Assembly: GCA_964436865.1 (NCBI GenBank)
Contig: CAYTFK010000219.1
Coordinates: 1 to 12,099, forward strand
From: JAXGPP01 sp964436865
Lineage (GTDB): Bacteria > Planctomycetota > Planctomycetia > Pirellulales > Thermoguttaceae
DNA: 12,099 nt
Reading direction: 5' to 3'
The notes beneath the pieces are model-generated. The model had not been told where the DNA came from and did no database searches. It saw only the letters and a list, made by a program, of their open reading frames with translations. Within the stretch, counting starts at the first letter, position 1; each line of letters opens with the position of its first letter. Below are positions 1 to 6,418 of the stretch, one piece after another. Both the position numbers and the translations under genes were made by a program.

Positions 1-30
1 GCGTGCGGGTGGACCAGGGGCGGGGGAGGC

Positions 31-77
31 GAATGGGGAATTGGGAATGCTGAATGCTGAATGCTGAATGCTGAATG
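31..77. repeat. 7-bp tandem repeat, unit GAATGCT
   Basis: Four exact copies of GAATGCT run from 45 to 72, followed by a partial GAATG at 73-77. Two degenerate units, GAATGGG (31-37) and GAATTGG (38-44), precede them in the same 7-bp phase, giving about 6.7 units. The period is not a multiple of 3 and the repeat lies in a gene-free stretch, so it is unlikely to be coding. Short heptamer arrays of this kind vary in copy number by replication slippage. No function is apparent. Confidence 0.85.
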
Positions 78-407
78 TGAAAGAGGCGGGCGGGGCGGAG
101 GGAGGCTTGGCGATTGGCCCACCACAAGTCGGGGCAATCCGCAACGCGTTCGGCATTTTCCCAGGTGGCACGATCGGTGCAGCGAGAGGACGCCTTCGGG
201 CTCTCGGATCGAAGCAGAAGATGCGTGCGACTACCCCTCATCGACGCAGTTTGGCTCAGAGAAGCAGTGAGGTTCCGCTTTCCTGCTTTCCTCCGAGAGA
301 ATCGGTGATGTCCGTTCTTTCTCTGCTTCTTCCTCAGACTCGCAGTAAGCGCCCGTCCCCTTTCCCAACACTTTGCAGGAAACCATACAAATCCCCCAAT
401 CAGGGGT

Positions 408-434
408 TTGACGGCTTTCTGGACATCTGATAAT
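408..434 (+). promoter_or_regulatory. Candidate sigma-70 promoter for the 514-2033 gene pair
   Basis: TTGACG at 408-413 (5 of 6 to the -35 consensus) and GATAAT at 429-434 (5 of 6 to -10) are separated by 15 bp, shorter than the optimal 17. The predicted transcript would start near 441 and leave about 70 nt of leader before the ATG at 514. An inverted repeat, CAAA(TC)CCCC with GGGGTTTG (386-410), overlaps the -35 box and could be an operator. The short spacer keeps confidence moderate. Confidence 0.4.
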
Positions 435-513
435 GTCAGTGGTCGTTCTCAGAAGGGCTGGCTGGGAGCGTGGTGTTTACCCGCTTCATGTCTGGCTCTT
501 GGGAGGACGTTCT

Positions 514-1341
514 ATGCGTGTTCGCGCAAGCTGTGGCCTTCTGGCCATTGCGATCCTGCTCTCAGGGTTGCCTGTCGTTGCTCAAATGAATGATATTGTG
601 TGTCAGGTGGGCACCGAGACACGCAACGCCGTTACGGGTGAAGAAGCTCGCTATCACGGTCAAGGGCCGTTACCGCCCGGTTGGGTGCCCGGTCAGTGCA
701 TCTGGTATGCCCGGCTCGTCACAGACGGGTGTGTTGAGCCGTGGGCACAGCTTGGACCCGCAAGTTACGCTAGTCTTGGCAAGATGCACGCGATACCCGG
801 CTCGTTTGAGGTGATGTTGGACACTTGGTATTTGAACTTCTCTCAGATGCGGGTAGAAGGGCCGTTTCGCGCCGCAGAGGCTTTTGCGGTTGCGCCTCCG
901 AACCGCATCGAGATTGTCAGCGGGTTGAACGTGCCAACACTTATCGGCAACCCGATTGGATTGACGTTCCACGTCTTCGCCGGTGAGAGACTGATTGGTC
1001 TTAATACCGCCTGCGGTGTCCAGCGGCGACTTACCAACCGGACACAGGAGCCGCCGCTGCAACCACCCAATCTGCTCGATGAGGACTGGCTGCCAACCCC
1101 AGACACTCCTCTCGAAGGCTTCGGCCGTCTGGCGCATGTTGTTCACGAGCAGAAGAATCACGACGTTTGGACGTGGTGGGATGCGCAGCCGGTCGGGGCG
1201 TATCGTACCGAGACCGAGCACATCCGGTTCACGTACAAGGATGCGTGCATGCAGGAGCACATAATTAACTTGGGCAGCTTCGTCTTTCAACGAGTCAAGG
1301 TCAATGACACCCAATGGATGTATACACAAGTGGAGGATTAG
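514..1341 (+). CDS. Exported protein of unknown function, 275 aa
   Basis: I do not recognise the family. I chose the ATG at 514 because GGGAGGA (501-507) lies 6 nt upstream and because it begins a classic Sec signal peptide: MRVR, then a hydrophobic core (LLAIAILLSGLPVV), with likely cleavage after VVA at residue 23. The frame stays open upstream to 433, but that longer start would bury the signal. The mature protein of about 250 aa is hydrophilic, has several cysteines, a proline-rich middle, a WTWW segment and no membrane helix. It probably acts in the periplasm or outside the cell. The next gene starts 2 nt after its stop, so the two are almost certainly co-transcribed. Base composition is visibly lower in GC in parts (for example 1261-1320) than in the genes further right, which fits accessory DNA. 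It is certainly a gene; its function is open. Confidence 0.75.
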   Translation: MRVRASCGLLAIAILLSGLPVVAQMNDIVCQVGTETRNAVTGEEARYHGQGPLPPGWVPGQCIWYARLVTDGCVEPWAQLGPASYASLGKMHAIPGSFEVMLDTWYLNFSQMRVEGPFRAAEAFAVAPPNRIEIVSGLNVPTLIGNPIGLTFHVFAGERLIGLNTACGVQRRLTNRTQEPPLQPPNLLDEDWLPTPDTPLEGFGRLAHVVHEQKNHDVWTWWDAQPVGAYRTETEHIRFTYKDACMQEHIINLGSFVFQRVKVNDTQWMYTQVED

Positions 1342-1343
1342 CC

Positions 1344-2033
1344 ATGAGGACAACACTGAGGACAACACTGTTTGCCATTATGTTTGGCGCGCTGGTCGCG
1401 GCCTACGCAGAGCCACCTGAGAAGGCAGCCTCCGAGAAGGCGGCCGATTGGCGAGTCGTAGACCGGGCCGTTGCGGACCCCGAGTTTTTTGAATTGGCCA
1501 TCACCGATCCAGAGTTGGCGGCCGTGGTGGCTGTGGCTCGGATTTCGATGCCGATCAGCGATGATCCCAAAGACCGGGATTGGTTGCGGAGCTTGCACCG
1601 CTACGTCGGGCCGCCTCCACCTAAGGATATAGACTGGGTTGGCGGCAACCCGTGGGAAACTCTGCCGCCGCCTCGACCCGTCCTGCCGCCGGGCCACATT
1701 GGTAATCGTTTCAGGCTGATGAAGCCCGACGATCCTATGCAGCAGAAGGCGGCCGAACTGCTCCAAGACCTGCAAATGCCTAAAAGGCGGGAAGCCCTGT
1801 TTGAACCGATACTGGAAGGGCGCATCCCTGCTGGCTGGCAGTTTGACATCCATGAGGCCAAGACGTCTGCCGGTGTCACCACAGTGAGAGTCCAGGTCTA
1901 TCCCATCTTGTATAACGAAATGACCGGGACTGATTATGTTGGCAGCGTGGTCAATGAGACCTATGAGATTGCCCGCGGCAAATCGAGACTCGTGAAGTTC
2001 GAGCCGCTGGGGTCGCACTTTACGAAGCGCTGA
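1344..2033 (+). CDS. Exported protein of unknown function, 229 aa
   Basis: The family is not recognised. The ATG at 1344 follows TGGAGGA (1331-1337) by 6 nt and lies 2 nt after the stop of the upstream gene; the upstream in-frame ATG at 1314 lies inside that gene and lacks such a site. Residues 1-22 form a Sec signal peptide (MRTTLRTTLFAIMFGALVAAYA, cleavage before EPPEK). The signal contains an exact 12-bp tandem duplication encoding RTTL twice. The mature part begins with a charged segment, has a proline-rich stretch at about residues 90-125, and ends in an apparently beta-rich region (VTTVRVQVYPILYN to the C-terminus). No catalytic motif, lipobox or membrane helix is visible. The operon pairing suggests it works with the exported protein encoded just upstream, perhaps as a partner, but that is inference. 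Confidence 0.72.
   Translation: MRTTLRTTLFAIMFGALVAAYAEPPEKAASEKAADWRVVDRAVADPEFFELAITDPELAAVVAVARISMPISDDPKDRDWLRSLHRYVGPPPPKDIDWVGGNPWETLPPPRPVLPPGHIGNRFRLMKPDDPMQQKAAELLQDLQMPKRREALFEPILEGRIPAGWQFDIHEAKTSAGVTTVRVQVYPILYNEMTGTDYVGSVVNETYEIARGKSRLVKFEPLGSHFTKR
1346..1369 (+). repeat. 12-bp exact tandem duplication inside a signal peptide
   Basis: GAGGACAACACT occurs twice in a row (1346-1357 and 1358-1369). Because 12 is a multiple of 3, the duplication keeps the frame and repeats RTTL at the start of the signal peptide. It looks like a recent slippage event. Confidence 0.9.
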
Positions 2034-2046
2034 TGGTGGTGCTGGG

Positions 2047-2076
2047 AGCCCGGTCATCGTCTCAGATGGCCGGGCT
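2047..2076 (+). terminator. Strong hairpin after the two-gene exported-protein operon
   Basis: AGCCCGGTCATC (2047-2058) pairs with GATGGCCGGGCT (2065-2076) across a 6-nt loop, GTCTCA. This gives 12 base pairs including one G-U. The hairpin begins 13 nt after the stop codon at 2033. There is only TTCAG rather than a U-run downstream, so intrinsic termination may be weak; it may instead protect the mRNA 3' end. No other gene needs this structure. Confidence 0.6.
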
Positions 2077-2264
2077 TCAGTCCAATCGCTGCTCAATCTC
2101 TCGGTCGATGATCGACCGCAGCATGTCACGGACCGGGTGATGAACTCGTGGCCGATGTTGACTGGGCTGGCAACGAGGGACGTGGAGAGCACGAAAGAAG
2201 GAAGACACGAAGAAGAGGGCGACGGGGCGGCGCGATGCCGCCGGGCCGCTTTGGTGCATCGAGG
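2077..2264. other. Intergenic, decayed-looking DNA beside the broken nitroreductase
   Basis: No intact gene is visible. It contains a 17-bp palindrome (CGGTCGAT-G-ATCGACCG, 2102-2118) and a purine-rich run of repeated CACGAA/GAAG words (about 2185-2219). On the minus strand a short protein-like stretch, HPVRDMLRSIIDREIEQRLD, ends at a stop near 2077, with apparent loss of frame upstream of it. This may be the tail of a decayed gene whose family I cannot name. Confidence 0.4.
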
Positions 2265-2507
2265 TCAGCAGTGGCGGAACGCATGACCGGGACGCGTCAG
2301 AGTTGGAGATACTACCCTGTGATGCTCGATGCTGTGCCCCCATTGGCCTCCGAAATTGCAGGAAGACGCGGCCCAGCGAGCGGCCTCAAACAGCGAGCGA
2401 CGATCGTCGTCCGACACGGGCCGGTCGGCAAACGCATAGGGGCTCCACCGCCTGGCGATCAGTTCGTGAATGGGATGGTCAGGGGTAGCGTGTTTGTGTG
2501 TGGTCAT
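2265..2507 (-). pseudogene. Truncated nitroreductase-family gene (5' fragment)
   Basis: The first ~50 residues match the start of FMN-dependent nitroreductases of the MhqN/YodC-like type: HPIHELIARRWSPYAF, then a short acidic linker, then LFEAARWAASSCN. The family usually continues SSxNEQPWRF. Here, just after SSCN (near 2355), the frame changes to unrelated GGQWGHSIEHHR sequence and stops at 2265. The family is normally about 190-200 aa, so roughly three quarters is missing, including most of the FMN and NAD(P)H site. None of the three minus-strand frames downstream resumes a nitroreductase-like sequence, which points to deletion or rearrangement rather than a simple frameshift. I chose the ATG at 2507 because GAAGGA lies 9 nt upstream; an ATG at 2516 abuts that site. 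It is the last gene of the MarR-DoxX operon. Confidence 0.7.
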
Positions 2508-2563
2508 GCGCTTCATTCCTTCTCTTCAGCCCCGCTTTTCATGGGCGATGGTTGGCCGGGGCG

Positions 2564-3010
2564 TCATGATTGCAGTGACTGCGCTCGGTCGCGTTTGCCG
2601 AAAAGAACGGCATCGAGCGAGAACCGCCCGGGCCCCAAGAGCAGAAACAGAATAGCGCAGGCGAGGTAGACGGCTGCCAGTTCCCAGGACGGTCCTCCCG
2701 GGCCCACGAAAGGGTCGCCTTGCGGGACGTGGACCATGCCGATGGCCACGACCATCGTGCTGATGATGCCCAGGGAGGCAAGCCGAGTGAGCAGCCCAGA
2801 GATCAAGGCCAGGCCACCGCCGAATTCGGCCAGTGCCGCCAGCGCGATGAGAATCGCAGGAAACGGCGCTTCCGGCCCCATCCAGCCGAACGGAGTCTGG
2901 ATTTTAGGCCACCCGTGCAGCACAAAGGCCGCTCCCATCACCAGTCGCAGCACGAGCAGTCCCATGGATCCGATTCGGCCTACCGAGTCGCAATAGAACA
3001 AGTATCGCAT
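2564..3010 (-). CDS. DoxX-family inner membrane protein, 148 aa
   Basis: This is a small four-helix membrane protein of the DoxX/MhqP type. Family hallmarks are visible in order: RLVMGAAFVLHGWPK (helix 1, residues 22-36), FPAILIALAALAEFGGGLALISGLLTR (helix 2, about 50-76), a third helix at about 79-95, a fourth at about 110-127, and the GPGRFSLD tail (126-133). The length is normal. DoxX-like proteins are membrane partners of redox enzymes; members have been tied to thiosulfate, quinone or electrophile stress metabolism, but the exact reaction of this one cannot be read from sequence. AAAGGA lies 7-8 nt before the ATG. It begins 22 nt after the marR stop and precedes the nitroreductase remnant, so it probably belongs to a MarR-repressed stress operon. 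Confidence 0.9.
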   Translation of the reverse strand: MRYLFYCDSVGRIGSMGLLVLRLVMGAAFVLHGWPKIQTPFGWMGPEAPFPAILIALAALAEFGGGLALISGLLTRLASLGIISTMVVAIGMVHVPQGDPFVGPGGPSWELAAVYLACAILFLLLGPGRFSLDAVLFGKRDRAQSLQS

Positions 3011-3032
3011 CGATTGTTCCTTTCGTTACGTG

Positions 3033-3506
3033 TTACTTCCAAGTAACCGACAGCGGCCCGCGGGCCTTCTCCAGGAGCCGGATGAGTTCCTTGAGTTCGG
3101 ACTTCGGCAAGTGCCCGATGAGTCTCTCGTGCAGTTCCTCCAATGGCCCGTCGAGGGCCGCGAGCGTGCTGCGCCCTTTGTCCGTCAGGGCCACGTAAAC
3201 CACCCTACGGTCCTTCGCACATCGCTCTCGGGCGACGAACCCTTCTTTCTCCAGGCGGTCGATCAGGCCGGTGATGCCCGGAACGACGGTGATCGTCCGG
3301 TTGGCGATCTCCAGGATCGGCAAGGGCGCGCCCTCTCCCCGCAGGATGCGGAGGATGTTGTACTGGGATGGGGTCAACCTGAAAGGGCGAAACAGCCGGG
3401 AAAACCGGATCTGGTACTGATCGTTGGTACGGAGGACATTCAGGATGGCCTCCTGCGCCAAGGATTCAAACGGTTTCGTTTTCTTCAGTTCACGCTGCAA
3501 CGCCAT
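3033..3506 (-). CDS. MarR-family transcriptional regulator, 157 aa
   Basis: This is a winged-helix dimeric repressor. The core fold is visible: LTPSQYNILRIL (residues 44-55), ILEIANRTITVVPGITGLIDRLEKEGFV (64-91, including the recognition helix), and the wing ARERCAKDRRVVYVALTDKG with the conserved D-R-R (99-101). Helices on both sides would form the dimer interface. The ATG at 3506 is preferred because AAGAGAGG sits 6 nt upstream; a TTG at 3527 would lengthen the protein by seven residues without its own site. C96 in the wing is a candidate redox sensor, but this is inference. It leads an operon with DoxX and a nitroreductase fragment, and a palindrome at 3526-3549 just upstream suggests autoregulation. 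MarR repressors usually release DNA on binding phenolic, quinone or other electrophilic ligands. Confidence 0.93.
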   Translation of the reverse strand: MALQRELKKTKPFESLAQEAILNVLRTNDQYQIRFSRLFRPFRLTPSQYNILRILRGEGAPLPILEIANRTITVVPGITGLIDRLEKEGFVARERCAKDRRVVYVALTDKGRSTLAALDGPLEELHERLIGHLPKSELKELIRLLEKARGPLSVTWK

Positions 3507-3525
3507 CGGGCACCTCTCTTCCGGC

Positions 3526-3549
3526 AAATAGTATACATGTCAATAATTT
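3526..3549. promoter_or_regulatory. Candidate MarR operator palindrome
   Basis: A 24-bp imperfect palindrome is centred on ACATGT (3535-3540), with outer arms AAAT (3526-3529) and ATTT (3546-3549); 16 of 24 positions are symmetric. It overlaps a possible minus-strand -10 box, TATACT (3530-3535), and lies about 20 bp upstream of the marR start. Size, AT content and placement fit a MarR-type operator that represses its own operon. Confidence 0.45.
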
Positions 3550-3652
3550 ACGAGTAGATAAATGGCGGTGTGCCCGGAACGGTGCCCATCGGAGCAGAAA
3601 GCGGCCTGCGTCCGGAAGTGACGCAAAGCCTTCGGGCGATGAGATTTCGGCT

Positions 3653-3694
3653 TGTGCCGCGGGCGTGATTCAGCGGAAGGGGCGCCGCGGCACA
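3653..3694 (-). terminator. Inverted repeat downstream of the GH39-like gene
   Basis: TGTGCCGCGG (3653-3662) and CCGCGGCACA (3685-3694) form a perfect 10-bp inverted repeat with a 22-nt spacer. It begins about 57 nt past the stop of the glycosidase gene on the minus strand. There is no U-run, so it could be a Rho-independent-like 3' structure, an mRNA stabiliser or a protein binding site. The rest of 3550-3750 shows no gene. Confidence 0.35.
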
Positions 3695-3750
3695 GAGCTA
3701 CCCGGTGAGATGGACACCTTCGCAGGTCGAGGAAGCGCTCTTTTCCTCTG

Positions 3751-5193
3751 TTACTCGACCTCGATCCAGCGGATATCCCAAGGCTTGAGTTCCAGGGACA
3801 CGTCGCCCAGTTGCTCGGCACGGCCGAAGCGGATGACCTGGATGTTGTTGACCGGGGCGCCGGGATCGAGCTTGACCACGCGGCTGTTTCTGCCGCGAAC
3901 GCCGGTCAGATCGAGCCGCACTTCGACATCCTCCGCGCCGCCGTCTTCGTACCGCCACACGATCAGATGCTTGTAGCCGTCTCCGTCGCCGGCCAGCGCG
4001 CGGATGTTATCCCGTTCGCCGTCCACCGCGTAGCGCGGCCCGTCGAGCTGGCCGAGCAGGCGGAAGGCATACCAGGCCGAGCGCACACGCCCGTGGTGGT
4101 CGAACAGGGCGCTGTACTGCGGCATGGTGTTCCACCAATGCGCCATGGACCGGCGGCCGCCGGGCGACATCCAGTCGAAGTCGGCCGGGTCGACAAAGCA
4201 GTCGCGGATGTGATAGTAGGCTGCCATGTCGAGCTTGGCCTCGGCAAACCGCCGCATCGTTTCCAGCACGAAGCATGGTTGAAATCCCGGCGCGAGGTTC
4301 GGACGCATGAGGTCCATGTTCCACTCCGAGATGAACAGCTTCACATCCTTCAGTGCAGGGTACTTCGCGAGCCGGGCGCGCTGTTTGGCGATGTTGGCGG
4401 CATGCGCAGCGGGCGAGTCGGAATAGAGATGCCAGGAGAGGAAATGGAGCGGCACGCCCTCGGCGGCGCAGTGCGCGATCAGTCCCTCGATGAGGAAACT
4501 GTCGGCGGAGGCGACAGCGGGCCCACCGACTTTGGCATCGGGGTCGCCGCGCAACAGTCCGGCCACGGTGCGGGTGTAGAACCGGTTGTAGTCTTCCGCA
4601 TTGCGGAACAGGTGCGGCGTGCCGCCGCTTTCGCCGATGTCCGGCTCGTTGCAGACTTCCCAGGCCGCCACTTCAAACTGCCGCTCGCGGCAATGTTTCG
4701 CCAAGGCTTCGACGAGCTGTTCCCATTCGTCGTAGTTGTTGGGATGCACGATCGCGTGATCGACGCGCGGATAGAGGACCGGCGGCTTCATTGCCAAGGC
4801 CAGGGCCGGCCGTGCGCCGGTCGCGCGGACGGCCTGCAGCTCGCGGTCGAGTCTCGTCCAGTCGTACGTGCCATGAGCGGGGTAGATGCGGTAGTACTCG
4901 CTGAGAAACAGGCGGATTGTCCTGGGCCGCAGAGCGCGGATCTCCTTGACGTGCGGTGCGAGCATCGGATCGCCCTGCAGCCCGCCCTGGCCGAGGGCCA
5001 GCGCCGGCATGTCCCACTTGCCGTCCGGCTGCGAGAAATCCACGCGCAGCCGGACTGGCTCGGCGGCCGGCAGCGAACCGGCGAGAGTTCCCAGAAGCAG
5101 TGCGAACAGCGCGGGAATTGCACGGCCGCTGGTCCATCGTGAAGCGCAGCGGTCGAAGCACGGTGTCGCGCGAACCAAGGTGCGGCGTTTCAT
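3751..5193 (-). CDS. Secreted GH39-like (clan GH-A) glycoside hydrolase, 480 aa
   Basis: A (beta/alpha)8-barrel glycosidase, probably exported. Residues 1-44 form a long-n-region signal peptide ending AGSLPAA. The barrel runs from about 48 to 365. Clan GH-A landmarks are AAWEVCNEPD (177-185; E183 is the expected acid/base), VGGPA (222-226), SWHLY (253-257) and LFISEWN (286-292; E290 is the expected nucleophile). The order and spacing fit GH39 (beta-xylosidase / alpha-L-iduronidase-like) best. A beta-rich C-terminal domain of about 100 aa follows and ends IRWIEVE. One oddity is Cys in place of the usual Trp before NEP. The true substrate is unknown. GAGGA lies about 9-10 nt before the ATG. A weak minus-strand promoter (TTGCTC, 17 bp, TAGCAT at 5262-5290) is possible. 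It stands alone, with no transporter or other glycosidase beside it, and is divergent from the STAS gene. Confidence 0.85.
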   Translation of the reverse strand: MKRRTLVRATPCFDRCASRWTSGRAIPALFALLLGTLAGSLPAAEPVRLRVDFSQPDGKWDMPALALGQGGLQGDPMLAPHVKEIRALRPRTIRLFLSEYYRIYPAHGTYDWTRLDRELQAVRATGARPALALAMKPPVLYPRVDHAIVHPNNYDEWEQLVEALAKHCRERQFEVAAWEVCNEPDIGESGGTPHLFRNAEDYNRFYTRTVAGLLRGDPDAKVGGPAVASADSFLIEGLIAHCAAEGVPLHFLSWHLYSDSPAAHAANIAKQRARLAKYPALKDVKLFISEWNMDLMRPNLAPGFQPCFVLETMRRFAEAKLDMAAYYHIRDCFVDPADFDWMSPGGRRSMAHWWNTMPQYSALFDHHGRVRSAWYAFRLLGQLDGPRYAVDGERDNIRALAGDGDGYKHLIVWRYEDGGAEDVEVRLDLTGVRGRNSRVVKLDPGAPVNNIQVIRFGRAEQLGDVSLELKPWDIRWIEVE

Positions 5194-5554
5194 CGCGAGG
5201 GGTCCTCAGAAATCGCTGGTCCGCTTGCTTTTGAGTGGCACTGGGGCAGACGCTGCCCTTCATGCTATGACAGTCGCCGGGCCAGAGCAATCGAACGCTG
5301 CAAGGCGGTTCATCGGGCCCTGCTTGACCGGCGGTCGCACTCCACCTAGACTGGCCGCTATTGGTTTTTGCGTTGGAGGTGCCTGCGGCAGTTCTTGCCG
5401 CAAGTTCCGGGTCCGCTGCGCTCGGCCGCGATCTTCTCCAGTGCAAAGGTCAACAAGTGGGCAGACCCGCTGCCGCGAGTCGGCAGTGCCTGTTGGAGAC
5501 GGCTGTTTCGCCACACGCCGTGGGCGAGCGGCAGGCCAGATCGGGAGCCCAGCC
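5194..5554. other. Divergent intergenic region between glycosidase and STAS-ATPase genes
   Basis: This gap of 361 bp has no supported gene. Long open frames crossing it are extensions or shadows of the flanking genes. It must hold promoters for both directions: the best + strand candidate is at 5324-5352. A small hairpin, TGCGGCA-GTTCT-TGCCGCA (5384-5402), lies in the resulting leader. The leader before the STAS start would be almost 200 nt, long enough for regulation, but I recognise no riboswitch. Confidence 0.55.
5324..5352 (+). promoter_or_regulatory. Candidate sigma-70 promoter for the STAS-pilT operon
   Basis: TTGACC (5324-5329, 5 of 6) and TAGACT (5347-5352, 4 of 6) are separated by exactly 17 bp. 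Transcription would start near 5359, leaving about 195 nt of leader that includes the 5384-5402 hairpin. Confidence 0.4.
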
Positions 5555-6418
5555 ATGAAGATGACGGTTCTCCACCGCGACGACGGCATCACGCACGTCG
5601 TGCTCGCTGGCCGGCTCGACACGACCGGCGCCGAGGAGATCATGGAGACCTTTGCGGCGGCGATCGAGTCCCGCCCGCGATCGGCGATCGTCGAGCTAAC
5701 GGATGTCGATTTCATGGCCTCGCGGGGGATCGGCCTGCTGGTAACGAGCGGGCAGCGGCTCATCCGAGCAGGGCACAAGATGGTCCTGCTCAATCCTCGC
5801 GGGCTGGTGGAGTCGGTCCTCAGGACATCGAAAGTCGATCGTGCGCTGCCGCTCGTTTTCGGGCTTGAAGAAGCCATTCGGATGCTGGGCGTCGGTGCAT
5901 CCTCTGGGGCAGGACCGATCTCGGCGCCTTCTCGAGCGGAACCGGCCGAGACCGGCCCGGCGGCGCCGGTCGTCGAGGGCCGGCTTAAACTGAGCATCCG
6001 CAATGCCATGGCCGAACTCAAGGGCCTCAACGCCGAATTGGGGCCGTTCCTCGAGACCCACCACGTGCCTTATCGGGCGGCCTACGCGATCGACCTGGCC
6101 ATCGATGAACTGGTCAGCAACGTGATCCGTTACGCCTACGTCGACGACGAAACGCACCTCATCGACCTGGAGATTGTGATCGAGGGCGGGCAGGTCATCC
6201 TGCGGATCGTGGATGACGGCCGGCCGTTCGATCCCCGCACGGGGCCAGCGCTCGATCTGCACGCCGAGGACCGGGAGGCGGGAGGCCTGGGACTGCTCCT
6301 CGTGTTGGACATGGTTGATACGCTCAAGTATCGCCGCACGGAAGACAATAACCATGTCGAGGTCCGCGTCCATTTGACCGCCACGGGAGCATCGTCCAAT
6401 GTCTTACAATCAGGCTGA
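5555..6418 (+). CDS. Fused STAS domain (SpoIIAA/RsbV-like) and RsbW-like ATPase domain protein, 287 aa
   Basis: Two halves of a partner-switching module occur in one chain. Residues 3-112 are a STAS domain: VVLAGRLDTTGAEEI, then VDFMASRGIG. S56 aligns with the serine of SpoIIAA/RsbV that is phosphorylated by the cognate kinase. A Pro/Ala-rich linker follows (about 113-140). Residues 142-276 are a Bergerat-fold ATPase of the RsbW/SpoIIAB type, with N-box DELVSN (E185, N189), G1 box VDDGRPFDP (219-227) and G2 box GGLGLLLV (243-250). In separate-protein systems the kinase sequesters a sigma factor or other client and phosphorylates the STAS protein. The ATG at 5555 follows GGGAG by 7 nt; the longer open frame back to 4946 runs over the opposite glycosidase gene. 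The stop overlaps the pilT start by 20 bp, so the two are translated together. No sigma factor or phosphatase gene is adjacent. Confidence 0.9.
   Translation: MKMTVLHRDDGITHVVLAGRLDTTGAEEIMETFAAAIESRPRSAIVELTDVDFMASRGIGLLVTSGQRLIRAGHKMVLLNPRGLVESVLRTSKVDRALPLVFGLEEAIRMLGVGASSGAGPISAPSRAEPAETGPAAPVVEGRLKLSIRNAMAELKGLNAELGPFLETHHVPYRAAYAIDLAIDELVSNVIRYAYVDDETHLIDLEIVIEGGQVILRIVDDGRPFDPRTGPALDLHAEDREAGGLGLLLVLDMVDTLKYRRTEDNNHVEVRVHLTATGASSNVLQSG

Larger units (their letters stand above)
1..513. other. Gene-free leader region
   Basis: I find no convincing gene here. The short open frames overlap one another, have arginine- and serine-rich shadow-like translations and lack good ribosome binding sites. 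The region holds the heptamer repeat at 31-77 and a candidate promoter near 408-434. Positions 78-385 show nothing I can interpret. The base composition is mixed and less GC-rich than the conserved genes further right. Confidence 0.6.

Noticed and set aside
114..430. Overlapping short open frames in the leader region
   Set aside because: They overlap one another, lack ribosome binding sites and have shadow-like composition.
3811..5142. Long + strand open frame of 443 codons opposite the glycosidase gene
   Set aside because: It is a GC-rich shadow frame. The minus-strand frame carries complete catalytic motifs and a signal peptide; the + frame shows no recognisable domain.
4946..5554. N-terminal extension of the STAS-ATPase frame back to 4946
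   Set aside because: It runs over the opposite-strand glycosidase gene. The ATG at 5555 has a good ribosome binding site and begins directly at the STAS domain.
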